The notes beneath the pieces were generated by a model. It had not been told where the DNA came from and did no database searches. It saw only the letters and a list, made by a program, of their open reading frames with translations. A DNA stretch of 64,000 bases, taken from assembly GCA_959347315.1 (NCBI GenBank), contig OY365813.1:21969272-22033271 (forward strand), in the 5' to 3' direction. The translations under genes were made by a program, and so were the position numbers. Positions 1 through 11,228 of the stretch are shown here, in pieces; within the stretch, counting starts at the first letter, position 1; the number at the start of each line of letters is the position of its first letter. The DNA is from Bimastos eiseni (lineage: Eukaryota; Annelida; Clitellata; Crassiclitellata; Lumbricidae).

Positions 1-936
1 AAATAATAATGTAATAATGATCTCTTCTTAATTTTTATTAACTACATACCGAATGCTTCACCTCTGCTTCAAATTCTCCTTTTTGCCGATGAAACTTATA
101 TTTTTGCCTCGAATGCATCTTATGATGCCTTATTTGAATTAGTGAACAAAGAACTGTCCCATGTTACCGACTGATTTCTCGCTAACTAATTATCATTAAA
201 CGTTTCAAAACCAATTTCATTCTATTTAGATCGCGCTGCAAGCATGTTCGCCAACTGAAGGTCTGCTCTTTATTAATAACATTCCGATTCTTAAAGTCAC
301 CACCATCAAATTTCTTGGCATTCAAATCGATGAATTTCTATCTTGGAAGGCTCACGTTGCTAATATTTCATCAAAAACTGCTAAAACATATGCATTATGT
401 CTAGAATAGCCTTTCCCCTTCAAACTTACATCCTGATAAACCTATATTATACCATGATTTATCCATACCTCTCTTATTGTAATTTAGTATGGGCTTCAAA
501 TTGCTCATCCAGACTTATTCCGTTAGTTAGTCTCCAAAAAAGAGCTCTACGGGTAGTCCTTGGTCAGTACAAGGTTCGTCATTGGCACTCTAACGACATG
601 TTTAGTTATTCTCGCATTTTAAGTCTCCGTCAAATTACAAGGCCCCAAATTAATGAGTTCGTGTGTAAATATGTTAATAAGTTATTGCCACCAATTTCCT
701 CCAATCAATTCGTCCAAATATCTTCTACTAATCCATACAATGTTCGCTCTTCGTCTAATTACAGATCGATTTCTTGTATAACGAACACTCGATTTTTCTC
801 CATTAAATATACGGATCCCAATGAATGGAATAAGACGCCCATTGATATTCGACAATCTCACAGTATCTGTATATTTAAGAAAAAAACCAACATGTATCCG
901 CTACTAATACTACTTAATCATCTTATTACTATTTAA
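1..936 (+). pseudogene. Decayed non-LTR retrotransposon reverse transcriptase (3' part)
   Basis: Reads as the C-terminal half of a LINE ORF2. Around bases 109-125 the reading frame gives FADE where an active reverse transcriptase has the F/YADD catalytic motif, so the second Asp is lost. A stop follows about 30 codons later where related elements have Trp. Further downstream, 397-936 is open for 179 codons and has the usual post-RT pattern (a YxxxIYPYLSYCNLVW-like segment, then LQKRALRV). The 5' part lies outside the window. Several frameshifts and stops separate the pieces, so it is a dead copy. The architecture resembles CR1/Jockey-type elements; the clade is my inference. Confidence 0.8.
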
Positions 937-1159
937 ATCGTCTCTTTCATGTTATTGCTTAAACTCTTTAATCATCATTACTTATTGCCACTATCAATAC
1001 TTGGGATATATGTACACGAACTAGATTAGTTAACTAGTTAAGACAGAAACTTCTTTGACCTACTGCTGACTAATATTTTATGGAAAGGTTAGGCCCGGCT
1101 AGCGGGATCTTTTGGTCCCTTATGGTTCTTCTTTTTCCCTATTGTCCCGTCTCTTAGAA

Positions 1160-1275
1160 TATTATGTTATTGCTAAAATGTTCTTTTGTACAGCGTTTTT
1201 CGTTTTTCCACTTGTTGTGTAATAACAGTGTACAACACTAAAGAGATCAATAAAAAAGATAGTTGATTTGATTTG
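1160..1275 (+). repeat. 3' end of the LINE copy, with TTGATT-type tail
   Basis: This is the 3' untranslated end of the reverse transcriptase remnant at 1-936. It contains AATAAAAAAG and ends in short TTGATTTGATT-type repeats. Nearly the same 110 bp recurs at 1684-1797, which identifies it as a mobile-element end. Confidence 0.65.
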
Positions 1276-1277
1276 AT

Positions 1278-1404
1278 AGTAATAAAATTTATAATAATAA
1301 TAACATTAATAATCATAATAATAATAATAATAACATTTGCTTATCAATATCTGGCATAAATACCTTTGGTAATAAGAATAATGATAATGATGATGTTGAC
1401 GATG

Positions 1405-1447
<43 letters not shown>

Positions 1448-1485
1448 GATGATGAAGATGATGGTGACGAAGACGATGATGATGA
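1278..1485. repeat. AAT/GAT trinucleotide microsatellites
   Basis: Runs of AAT (about 1278-1330 and 1408-1446) and imperfect GAT/GAC repeats (1380-1410 and 1447-1490). Simple sequence with no coding sense. Confidence 0.9.
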
Positions 1486-1587
1486 TGCGTCCCGGATAAT
1501 TGGCCCTTCGTAAAGCTATGTCTCCAGCCTAACGCGTTTTAGCCCGTGACAGAACTAGAGCGGTGTATATCCGGTCCTAAGACTGTA

Positions 1588-1678
1588 CATGTAGTTGCAG
1601 TTTAACGACACTGTGTGATAACAGAGATCATTAGTATCGTCACCCTCCTCCATCATCCAGGCTTGGGACTGGCACTGA
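1588..1678 (-). repeat. Short interspersed repeat, family A (reverse copy)
   Basis: Starts with GCAGTTTAACGACACTGTGTG and ends with AGGCTTGGGACTGGCACTG. It is the reverse complement of the family A unit described at 46311-46410. Confidence 0.7.
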
Positions 1679-1683
1679 GAGAG

Positions 1684-1797
1684 TCATTGCTAAAATGTTC
1701 TTTTGTACAGCTTTTTTCGTTTTTCTACTTGTTATGTAATAATATTGTACAATACTAACTGGATCAATAAAAAGATATTTGATTTTTTGATTGGATT
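1684..1797 (+). repeat. Second, 5'-truncated copy of the same LINE 3' end
   Basis: It shares the blocks ATTGCTAAAATGTTCTTTTG and ATCAATAAAAA and the GATT-rich tail with 1160-1275, in the same orientation about 520 bp away. It probably records a second, heavily 5'-truncated insertion of the same family. Confidence 0.65.
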
Positions 1798-2099
1798 GGA
1801 TTCATGCGGAGTTTCTTCTCATGTACTGGAATTGGGACGTCGTTAAATACGTTAACCTTGATTAGGGAATTAACCCCTCACGTGGCATTCACCTCGTGCA
1901 CAGGTCGGACACAGGTCAAGGACGATCTGTTGAAAGCAAACTGCTGTTTAGTAGCGACGCCTAGACGCCCTAGAGCCCTAGACCTTCTATCGCTTCAATG
2001 CCTAGCTTTGGCAACAGAGGTCGATTCCTGTATAATAATATTTGCCACAACAGAGACACCATTAGCCACGACGTGTGTATGATGTATGACAGGAGAGTA

Positions 2100-2900
2100 T
2101 AATGGTAGAGCGAGGCAGATAGGGTGGGACTGACACACGGACGGACGGACGGACGGACGGGCACGGGCGGACGGATATAAGGACGGGAAGAAGAGAAGGT
2201 AGGAAATGGATGGGAAGAGTGGAGAAGGAAGGGGAGAAAGTGAAGATAGCGTAGGAGTCGGGAAGGCAAGGAAAGGAAAGGGAATAGTAGGGGCGGCAAT
2301 GGAAGGCGGAGTGGAGAAGACGTTGGAAGGGAATGGAATATAAGAGTATGGAAGGAAAGAAAAGAAATGGAAGAGTAGGAAAGGCATGATAAGGAGAGGA
2401 AATGGAGAGTAGTAGTTGGAGAACCAGGAAGATAGGAAAGAGTAGAGAAGGACTGGAATGAGTAAAGTAGACAATGCAATACAATGCAAGAGAAGGGAAG
2501 GCATGTATGGGTTTGGATGGCCACCAGGATCGGCTGGATTAAGAAAAAATACGGCGAGAATGAGACTAGGAAGAGGAGGATGAGGAAACGGAAAGGGAGG
2601 GATCGAGAGGGGACGATAAAGACGAAGGTTGAGAGAGGAATCAGTAATGAGGAATGGAGGTCTAAAAGGACAGTAAGGGAAACTATAATGAAGCGCAGGT
2701 GGTGGTTGAGAAGGTGGTGGATTGAGGGTGAGAAGAGGAATAACAATGAGGGTCAGGGAGAATGAAAACAGTAGGAGGAGGGATTGGGGAGAGAGAGGAA
2801 TGAGGAGTAGAGGAGCTGGAGGAAGTGAGGATAATGAAAAATGAGAAAGAGTTGGAGGAGGGAGTTCAATTGGAAAAGGCCTGCGTCGTATATACAGTCT
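2100..2900. repeat. Purine-rich strand-asymmetric tract
   Basis: About 800 bp in which the plus strand is mostly G and A (GGAAGG, GAAAGG, GAGGA motifs) and nearly free of C. It begins with a (CGGA)n run near 2138-2160. Long open frames on the minus strand here (Ser/Pro/Leu/Phe-rich) are products of this bias, not genes. Confidence 0.85.
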
Positions 2901-3004
2901 TGTATTGGGGCGCATCCGAGCGCAGCTGCTGCCACTCCAGACGCTGTTTATAGGCGGCCGGAAGACACAACCTAACTGCGATCGTTAAGCTCAGCCGCTA
3001 ATTC

Positions 3005-3092
3005 ATCCATGTGCCTCTGTCTCTGTGTTTCATTGTATCTCTCTCGCTGTCTCTCTCTGTCTCTCTCTGTCTCACTCTCTCTCTCTCTCTCC

Positions 3093-3128
<36 letters not shown>

Positions 3129-3144
3129 GTCTCTCTCTCTCTCC

Positions 3145-3177
<33 letters not shown>

Positions 3178-3400
3178 TCTCTCTCTCTCTCTTTCTCTGT
3201 CTCTCTCTCTCTGTCTATGTCTCTGTGTTTGTCTCAGTTTGTGTTTGTCTGTGTTTCCGTCTCACTCTGTCTCTGTCTGTCTGTCTCTCTTCTCCGCAAG
3301 CCTCGTCACTTTGTCTCCTGCTACGTCCACTTGTATGTCTGTCTGTTTGTTTGTCTGTCTGTCTGTATGCATATATGTATGTATGTCTGCATGCCTTTCT
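3005..3400. repeat. (TC)n / (TCTG)n microsatellite
   Basis: A long, slightly interrupted CT and CTGT array, ending in TATG repeats at about 3365-3390. The Ser/Leu/Cys/Val-only frames across it are artefacts. Confidence 0.95.
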
Positions 3401-4429
3401 GTTCTAACTTTTCGGTCTTCTGCATCATGAAATTGCAGTCAATTACTCTCCTTCGATCGATCAATCAATCAATTTTATTGTTGTCAACCATGAAGTAATT
3501 ACAAGTACATTCATTATATTCAAAATCATAGGGGTTAGTCATATAGACCTTCCCTCATTTTAATCGTTATTTTCTTCAAAAGAAACGAAAAATCATTTCA
3601 TTCTCCCCTACCTCAATTCTTCTTCGCTGTGCACCACTTCGTCCAATTTCCTTATCTGCCTTACCTTTTCTCTCTGTCTGCCTGCCTGCCTGTTTGTCTG
3701 TCTTTCTCTCTGTGTCTTCACTCTCTGTCACTCCTCATCTGCCGCTTCGTCTATGCGTCCATTTTTTCAACCACTTTTTCCAATTCTTACTCCCCCTCAC
3801 ATCCTCAATTCTTCCTCTTCCTGCAAAGTCTACCAGCTTCCCTCCTGCTCTACCTTCTCTACTTCATCTTTACCCACAATTCCCACTCCATCAAGCCTCA
3901 TTCCCCATTTCCATCTCACACCCATCCAACCACACCGAACGACCCTTCCCGCTCTCCAAATCCCCATTTCCCGCTCACTTTACATAAAACCCTTCATCCA
4001 TCACGTCACCCCTCACCCCAATTCACCCTCTCCTTCCAAACCTCTTCCTTGCCCTCTTCTGCTCTCCTACTACACACTGCAGATGGTCAAGCGCAAGGAA
4101 GGATCCTATATCAATAGAACACGTTTCTATAGTTCCTAACGCTGAGAGAATGAGCGAGAGACAGAAAGATAAACAAGACAGACGGACAGACAGACAAAAG
4201 AATAGAGGTAGAGAGAGAGACACACACACAGATATGCCGCCTCAGTCCACACACACACCCAGCAGATGATCGACGTGACCCGGTGACCCCAGCATCTTGC
4301 CCACCTCTGGTCCATCCCATCCATCAAATCCTGGATAACGGATGCAACGTCACCAAGCGATGACCCGGGACAAGCGTAGCATCATTGACCCCTTCCATCA
4401 TACGCACCCTGTACCCTTACACCCTTATC

Positions 4430-4570
4430 GGACACGTGCCGGTCTCTCGTGCCTTCACTCGCACTCGCCCGGAACGGTTTCCACACGGGGTCACGTGATT
4501 GACCGCCGCTGGTTGCCAAGGGAACGCTTCCGGTGATATCAAGGCGGACATCTTGAGATACGTCAGATGG
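4430..4570. promoter_or_regulatory. Promoter-like cluster of binding motifs
   Basis: Within 140 bp there are two CACGTG E-boxes (4433-4438 and 4492-4497), an X-box-like GTTGCCAAGGGAAC (4512-4525, one mismatch to the RFX consensus), an ETS-type CTTCCGG (4527-4533), and a YY1-like GGACATCTTG just downstream. No gene could be assembled on either side, so the target is unknown. Confidence 0.35.
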
Positions 4571-4618
4571 AGAAGATGACAGAGATTGTTATTATGACTG
4601 GCTGATCACTGTGTGATC

Positions 4619-4920
4619 AGGTATATACATACATACATACATACATACATACATACATACATACATACATACATACATACATACATACATGCATACATAC
4701 ATACATACATACATACATACATACATACATACATACATACATACATACATACATACATACATACATACATACATACATACATACATACATACATACATAC
4801 ATGCATGCATATATGCATACATACATGCATACATACATACATACATACATATACACATATATACATACATATACACACATACATATACACACATACATAT
4901 ACACACATACATATATACAT
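4619..4920. repeat. (ATAC)n microsatellite
   Basis: About 300 bp of ATAC tetranucleotide repeat, degrading into ATATACAC near its right end. A shorter block recurs at 5034-5050. Open frames of Tyr/Ile/His/Thr on the plus strand and Met/Tyr/Val/Cys on the minus strand are artefacts. Confidence 0.97.
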
Positions 4921-5110
4921 AGTCAAACATTCATATTGCGTCCCTTCAGAATATGGACACGGTCTGGCTATTTGACGAAACAACACACGCACGCACACAC
5001 GCACACGCACGCATACACACACAAACACACACACATACATACATACATACATTATACACACATACATATATACATAGTCAAACATTCACATTGCGCCCCT
5101 TCAAGATATC
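4898..5110. repeat. Tandem duplication of a 55 bp segment beside the ATAC array
   Basis: 4899-4954 and 5056-5110 are almost identical: each runs from ACACACATACATATATACAT through AGTCAAACATTC to a CCCTTCA-A-ATAT end. They are separated by CA-rich simple sequence, giving a period of about 157 bp. Confidence 0.75.
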
Positions 5111-5151
5111 TACTCTGCGCTATCCTATAATATGATGCTTTAATATCATTA

Positions 5152-5572
5152 CAGGGACTGTACCGAATATTCGCTACGAATTGGCTCCGGAGATGAACAG
5201 TGGGCCAACTAACTAATCGGTTTTCGCCCGAATAGTAGCAGTCAGACCGTATACGAATAGTGATCATGTGATATCTGTTTCTGCACAAGCGGCCGATGCC
5301 ATATCGAGTGGATTGAAGTAACTCTCTACTGCGTTGACCACGGTATCGCAATGTCCGCCGTCTAATTTCTAAATTTAGTTAAATTAGTTCCATTCCTAAT
5401 TTTGCATCCTTCTGCTAGTCCAAAGAGTGGCAGAAAGATGCAAAATTACATGTAGTTAAATGTTTCTTTTTATTTTATGTATTAAATTTACTGAACTGAA
5501 ACCATTGGTCACATTTGAAATTTGTCGGTTGACTTATTTTGTACACTATTCGTATTCGTATTCGGCCGAACA
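5152..5572. mobile_element. hAT-like non-autonomous DNA transposon, copy 1
   Basis: Begins with CAGGGACTGTACCGAATATTCG-type sequence and ends in repeated TATTCGTATTCGGC. The interior matches the intact copy at 27294-27793 (shared GAGTGGATTGAAGTA and TTTGAAATTTGTCGGT). The right terminal repeat is not intact. No transposase is encoded. Confidence 0.65.
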
Positions 5573-6114
5573 GTGTGTCCAGTATGCTGAAGGAGTCGCC
5601 AGCGGTGGGCAACACGCCCACCGTGGAACCAACATGGTGCGGTGAGTGTACACAAGTTCCGAAACTCAAATAACATTGGCTCGCTTTTTAATTCTTATTA
5701 AACCTAACAACTTCTTTCTTTGTTGACTGACAATGGTCAATTCATATTTTATATTAATACCTGTATATAATATTAGTACTCAAGTGAAAAAAGGCATATG
5801 AAAACAACTCAATAAAACATTGCTGAAAACTTCATTTTAATCGCTCGTATAATATTATGGGTCAGCGGGCCGCCAAAATGTGTTTTGCCTAGGGCAGTCA
5901 AATGTCTTGAGCCGGGCCTGACGAGGCCATCGCCTCAGTCAGACTTCAAATTACATCTGGCTTTCGTCTCACTCTTTTGATCAGAACCAAACAAGATTTG
6001 CAGCCTGGAAACGAGATTTGCCATTCGCAGCCAAAGTCACAAATCAGGGCCAATTTAACAGCCGTCTGCAAAGGAGCTGTATAACTGTCACGCCACGTAC
6101 GTGAAGCGTACAAG

Positions 6115-6570
6115 AGGCGGAGGAAGAGGAGGAGGTGGAAGAGGAGGAGGACGACGACGAGAAGGAGGAGGACGAGGAGGCTGAGGAGAAAGAAGATATC
6201 GAAGAGAGGGCGAGAAGAAGGAAGTAGAAGAAGAATGGAGACAATAAGGACGAGGAGGAGCAGGAGAATGAAAGGAGGAAAAAGTGAAAGGAGCAAAATG
6301 GGGACAAACTGCCGGATGATGAAGATAGACGAGGATGGAGTAGGAGGGGAAGGAAGGAAGAGAATTAGAGGAGAAACACAGAGAAGTTAGAAAAAGGAGA
6401 GTTGATGATGATGACAACGATGATGATGGTGATGACGATGATGGTGGTGGTGGTGGTGATGGTGGCGAGACGACGACGATAATGATGAATAATGATGATG
6501 ATGATTATGATGACTATGATGACTATGATGATTATGACGACGACGACCACGATGATGAGGCCCTGGCTTC
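6115..6570. repeat. GAGGA-rich purine tract followed by GAT/GAC repeats
   Basis: 6115-6370 is purine-rich on the plus strand (GGAGGA and GAAG units). 6400-6560 is imperfect (GAT)n/(GAC)n. No coding content. Confidence 0.85.
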
Positions 6571-6788
6571 CAAAGCCTAGGGCCACCTCTGTATCTATTC
6601 ATCCTATCAAACGATGACGATCCAAAATCAACCCATGATCAGATCAGCATCCAGGGACCAGTCTGCCAAAACATAAGCGTGCTCTAACCATCTGCATCGG
6701 TTGCATACATACAGCGTCGCTCATTCCACCCTCTGTTCAACCAAACTCCTAACGACAACGCCCCCTTTCCCCCAATCCCCCTTCCTCG

Positions 6789-6796
<8 letters not shown>

Positions 6797-6851
<55 letters not shown>

Positions 6852-6852
6852 C
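6797..6852. repeat. (CT)n(AT)n compound dinucleotide repeat
   Basis: A perfect CT run is followed directly by a perfect AT run. Confidence 0.97.
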
Positions 6853-6920
6853 TGCATGCCTTCGAATAAATTGCTCCCTCCAAATAAATTTGCGCCGTGT
6901 GCGCTGTAAGCCACGACGCG

Positions 6921-6934
6921 GTCGCCATAGCAAC
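6921..6934. promoter_or_regulatory. Perfect RFX X-box motif
   Basis: GTCGCCATAGCAAC fits the X-box consensus GTNRCC-N2-RGYAAC in every fixed position. It sits in a short GC-richer zone (6890-6990). X-boxes typically lie just upstream of ciliary genes. I cannot see the gene it would serve. Confidence 0.4.
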
Positions 6935-7029
6935 GTATTATTCCGCTCTTTAGCGCTCCCTTCGGAGGTCATTCCGCATCGTTTGCCGCTGACCGCTTGA
7001 ATAAATGACATGAAAACGGTTTTGCTCCG

Positions 7030-7350
7030 TCGCAAGTTCTATTTTTCTCGCTGTTAAATCATTTTTCGGATCCAATTCGTTGATTTTGTTCTGTTTTTCT
7101 CCCGTTTAAATCATTTTCTGAATCCATTTCATTCGTCTTATTTCTTTTTCTCCAACTTCTAAATCATTTTCCGAGTTCATTTTGCTAGTTTAATTCTATT
7201 TTACTCGCTTTTAGATCACATTCGGAATCCATTCATTTTGTTTTCTTTTAGGTTTCCCGCCTGTAAATCATTTTTCGAATCCATTTCGTTGAGCTTATCT
7301 TGTTTTTCTCGCTTTTTAATAATCATTATCCGAATCTGTTTCCTCAGTCT
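7030..7350. repeat. Minisatellite of about 52 bp, six degenerate copies
   Basis: The core AAATCATTTTYCGAATCCAT recurs near 7056, 7108, 7161, 7214, 7265 and 7318, each followed by T-rich filler ending in TTTCTCGC. The regular 51-53 bp spacing shows tandem duplication. Confidence 0.8.
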
Positions 7351-7748
7351 TATTTGCAGAAAACGAACAAATCTCCTCTGTATCGACTGTTTTGTATCGT
7401 CTGTCCTATTTTTCGCGCCAAAACAGTCCCGTCGGACATCACAAAAACTCGCTTCTCGGACAGGGTGTGTTCCACAACTGCTCCGAGCGTGATTGGGATT
7501 TATTCGGATATGACCTAGATGCAAAGCAGCGCGATATTTTGCACAATGGATTATTCAATTCCGATGCAATATGCGGAACAGCTCTACCAACAATACAAAG
7601 ACTGCGCTGTTTGTGGACGCAGTATGCAAGTCCAATGCTTGAGACCTATTATGTTAGAGTATCGCTATGACTGTTATTGAATTATGAACTCGTGTACAGT
7701 GCTCCTTACCGCTGTTCTGTAAATCGCATTGCTATAATCAAAAATATT

Positions 7749-7915
7749 TTATTATTATTATTACTATCATCATCATCATCATCGTCATCATTATTGTTAT
7801 TACTATTATCATCTCTGTTATTATTATTATTTTTTTAATATCATTATTGCAACTCTACAACAGTACTATCATTTATTATTATTATTATCATTGCTATTAT
7901 TGCTATTATTACTAA
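7749..7915. repeat. ATT/ATC trinucleotide repeats
   Basis: Interrupted ATT and CAT runs with no coding sense. Confidence 0.9.
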
Positions 7916-8228
7916 ATATTTTTCCCTGGGTATACACGGTTCTCAGGGACTAGAATATAATTACTATTATTTCTTGTCTAATCAGTATTGCCAGAATTAA
8001 AATTTTATTTTAAAACACCCTATATATCAGCGAGTAATCACGGAGTTGAGGTTCATGTTCATCAAACTAACGAATTAGAATCCTAAGCAGTCAATCACGC
8101 CCAGGCCACGCCCTACGCATCGACTAGCATTCGCAAAGTTTTATCCAGCCGTCTGTACGTCTGTTCGCCAATGATTAACGATCTTAGGTCGACGTATTAT
8201 TACCAAAGAGACGAAATCGCTGGAACGC

Positions 8229-8315
8229 GGCATCGCCGCCATTTTGTACCTTAAGCCTTCTTTTATAACGAAAGATAATGATTGGTCCACGTGATCAATC
8301 AATCACGTGATCCAG
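8229..8315. promoter_or_regulatory. Promoter-like site: YY1 motif, CCAAT box and paired E-boxes
   Basis: GCCGCCATTTTG (8235-8246) is a full YY1 consensus. ATTGG (8281-8285) is a reverse CCAAT box. Two CACGTG boxes (8288-8293 and 8304-8309) sit in an inverted repeat of the form CACGTGAT-10-ATCACGTG with overlapping centres. A good donor-like GCGTAAGTAT follows near 8415. No downstream exon was recognised. Confidence 0.35.
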
Positions 8316-8609
8316 TAACAGGATCGCAAACGAAAATCCGAACACAAAACTCAATATGCAAGGGCCTGCTGTAAACGAATATAAACGCGTGTTCATAAAT
8401 TACGTATCTTCATGCGTAAGTATCTGTGTATCTTTGGTTATTACAGGATTTCGAGCGGGGCTGTAGAGGCCGTCGGAATTGTGCGAGCATGAATATGCAT
8501 TATATCATGAATAATATATTTTTCATGAATAATGTATGAGCAAATAATTTTCGTCGTAGACGGGAGCTTGCTTTGGTCGACGCCAAGAGATTTAGGGCAT
8601 TGCAAATCG

Positions 8610-9085
8610 TATGAGTGATAATGAAATTTGTATTAAAAAATGAAAATTGTATGAACAATATTGAAAATTGTTAGAAAGGTAATGGAAATTGTATTAAAAA
8701 TCATCAAATTGTACAAAAGTTATGGAAATCGCACAAAGTCATGAAATTGTATAAAATCAAATTGTATGAACGGTGATGGAAATTATGTGAAGAGTAATGA
8801 AAACTATACAAAAGATAATGGAAATTGTACAAAGGGTAATGGAAATTGTATGAAGGGTAGGTAATGAATATTGTGTAAAAGGTAATGGAAATTGTATTAA
8901 AAATCATCAAATTGTACAAAAGTTATGGAAATCGCACAAAGTCATGAAATTGTATCAAATCAATTTTAATTGCATAAGAAGTCATGGCCATTGTATAAAA
9001 GGTCATGGAAACTGTTTAAAAGGTCGTTGAAATTGGACAAAGGTCATGAACATGGTATGAAGGATCATGGAGACTGTTCAAAAAT
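8610..9085. repeat. Degenerate 20-24 bp minisatellite
   Basis: Repeats of the type GTCATGGAAATTGTATAAAAG fill the interval. A higher-order duplication is visible: the stretch at 8681-8757 recurs at 8884-8956 almost unchanged, a shift of about 202 bp. Confidence 0.85.
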
Positions 9086-9555
9086 GGCGCAGCCAAAACA
9101 GACAAAGCGAAGGAAATGAACAGACAGGCAGACGAATAGAAACATCTAGAGCTAAAGACACAGACTGCAGAGAAGTAGAGAGTCAAACCCGGCCAGAGAG
9201 AGGTAGAGAGAGAAATAGACATAGAGAGAGGCATATGTAAACATAGCCTGTTTACTCTTCAACCGGCGGTCAATTGGAACCGCGCACAAGACAATACTAA
9301 TTTCGATGAAAGGTTCGGCCGCTCCTGTCCCATCGAGGGTGACTTTTATGTCGTCACGAACCCTACTGATCAAAGAGAGCACGCAGGAGCAAGATGGGTG
9401 AAGAAGGGCATCGACCGGGTTTTGAGATGGCGTCGACAGAGGTGATTGTTGACACAGAGGACGCCTTCGTATGCCGAGGCTGTGATAATGAAGTCGCCAA
9501 CATTTCATATTCCTGGCTGCATCCTAGGCTATAGCTCAAGTATACACAACTAGAA

Positions 9556-9993
9556 TAGTTTCAGTTTAACGACGCCCTCCTTCTTTATCCAGGCTTGGGA
9601 CTTGCACTGTCAGATTGCATATTGTGGCGCAGTTTCGAGTAACTAAGGCTTTTCTTTTCCTTATAAGACTAAAACCGTATTTGGCTCAATTGGTTAAGAT
9701 AGCCAAGCGAGCAGCGCTTTCGAGAGGCGCTACAAAAGCACTCGACAATGCCGGATATGAAACGATAGATAGTATCCGTTTAACGACCCTGCATCACCGT
9801 GAAGATTATTGTGTTGCCCTCCTTCTTTGTCTAGATTTGGGTCTGGCACTCTTCAAAAAGTCAGTGGCGGTATAATAGTCGCGATAAGTTTGTTAGGTAT
9901 AATTATAGTTTCCGTTTAATGATGCTGCATCAGAACAAAGATGATTATCGTCACCCATCTTCTTTGGTCTATACCCACGATTTGGACTGGCAC
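9556..9993 (-). repeat. Three reverse copies of family A in a row
   Basis: Copies at about 9556-9612 (internally deleted), 9772-9856 and 9907-9993. Each starts with a TTTAACGA/TTTAATGA motif and ends with TTGG(G)ACT-GGCAC. They are progressively more degenerate than the copies in the right half of the window. Confidence 0.6.
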
Positions 9994-10389
9994 CACCAAC
10001 GCAGGAAACTCTAGATGCTGAACTGTAGAAGCTTCTGGCTCGTTGGATTATGTGCGAACATTGTATGCTGACCAGGCAAATGTTCAGAATGTAAGTCGTG
10101 CATTCTTGGAGCATCTTCAGGACCGGATACAGAGGCAGCTGTGTTAGACGCATCATTCATCTCTTCTTCTTATTGTTGCCAGGTGGGCTATGAACCCGAA
10201 CTGAGCTTGGGTTATTAAGCACAACAATGCGAGACTAGATACTGCGCGTGAAAGTAATTTCATATGAGAATAGCCGACACGTGTAAGGTTGAGGACAGCC
10301 TTACAAGCTAGTGTGGGATATGTATGATAGTGTTCCACACTTTTACAATACACACAGCGAACGTATTAGTTTCTTATTTGCAGCACGCT

Positions 10390-10745
10390 TGAATTGACGT
10401 GGCGCTATGGAAGTTTAGAGCGCTTACATGTAGTCTGACTACAATAATACTTGCAAGTGACAGAGATCAGCATTACATGCATCCACCTTTGCTCAGAGGG
10501 GGGGGGGGGTCCTGTGGTTCCATTTGTCAGTACAGCAGCTGTGCAAAGTACGCATTCTCTGTGGTAGACCACAGGGTTGGGAATGGCCTTCCTCTGGAGT
10601 TTCGTATGTTCCATAAATCGCGTAGTACTGTAGTGGTACATTTTATGACCATTTTAAACCCGGCCTTATTATCCGGGCTGGAGTTTGGAGCGCTTCTGAG
10701 TAGTCACCTTGAAAGAGCGCTATATAAATTTGTGAATAAATGACT
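10390..10745 (+). pseudogene. LINE ORF2 C-terminal fragment plus 3' tail
   Basis: The frame at 10540-10625 encodes a KYAFSVVDHRVGNGLPLEFR-like segment. This is the conserved end of CR1/L2-type reverse transcriptases (FSVxGxRxWNxLPLELR). It is followed by GAGCGCTATATAAATTTGTG, the tail shared by other elements here. The same fragment lies in reverse at 59640-59870. A G12 run (about 10499-10510) interrupts the upstream part. Confidence 0.7.
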
Positions 10746-11099
10746 GATGAACATATCGAGCTTTTACAAGGATTTGTATTTTGTCTGATTCCAAAATTGT
10801 ATTATAGACCCAAATAACGTACTTCAGCGCTGTTGAGAGCATGCGCTTTTACCTTTTTAGGTCAACATTCGGTCACGTAGTCGCCGTAGTGCACATCATT
10901 AATGCAATTTTAATATTGAGAAAAGTGAGTGGACCGGGCGATGGGTCGGGACTTAGAAATCGTCAACGAAATGTCACGTCAGAGTCGATGGAACCTCGTC
11001 AGGCGAAATGAGAAAGAGAGCAAGCTCTGGATTGCGACCGACGTATTATGCCTTCGACAAGATGTCACGTTCATCTTACATCTCAAACTCAAACACAAA

Positions 11100-11185
11100 C
11101 ATCAACACACACACAGATAGATATATAAATATAATATATATATATATAATTTATATATATGTATATATATATATATGCATACACA
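11100..11185. repeat. AC/AT-rich simple sequence
   Basis: CACACA followed by imperfect (AT)n. Confidence 0.85.
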
Positions 11186-11228
11186 TATATGCCTCTCTAA
11201 CCTATCGACGCAACTTGGCCCAGAGACT

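Noticed and set aside
1970..2915. 258- and 306-codon minus-strand frames
   Set aside because: Ser/Pro/Leu/Phe-only translation of the purine tract, overlapping in several frames, no motif.
3009..3498. Overlapping long frames of Ser/Leu/Cys/Val
   Set aside because: They translate a CT/CTGT microsatellite in all three frames; composition is set by the repeat.
4592..5130. Long Met/Tyr/Val/Cys and Ile/His/Thr/Tyr frames on both strands
   Set aside because: Products of the ATAC tetranucleotide array.
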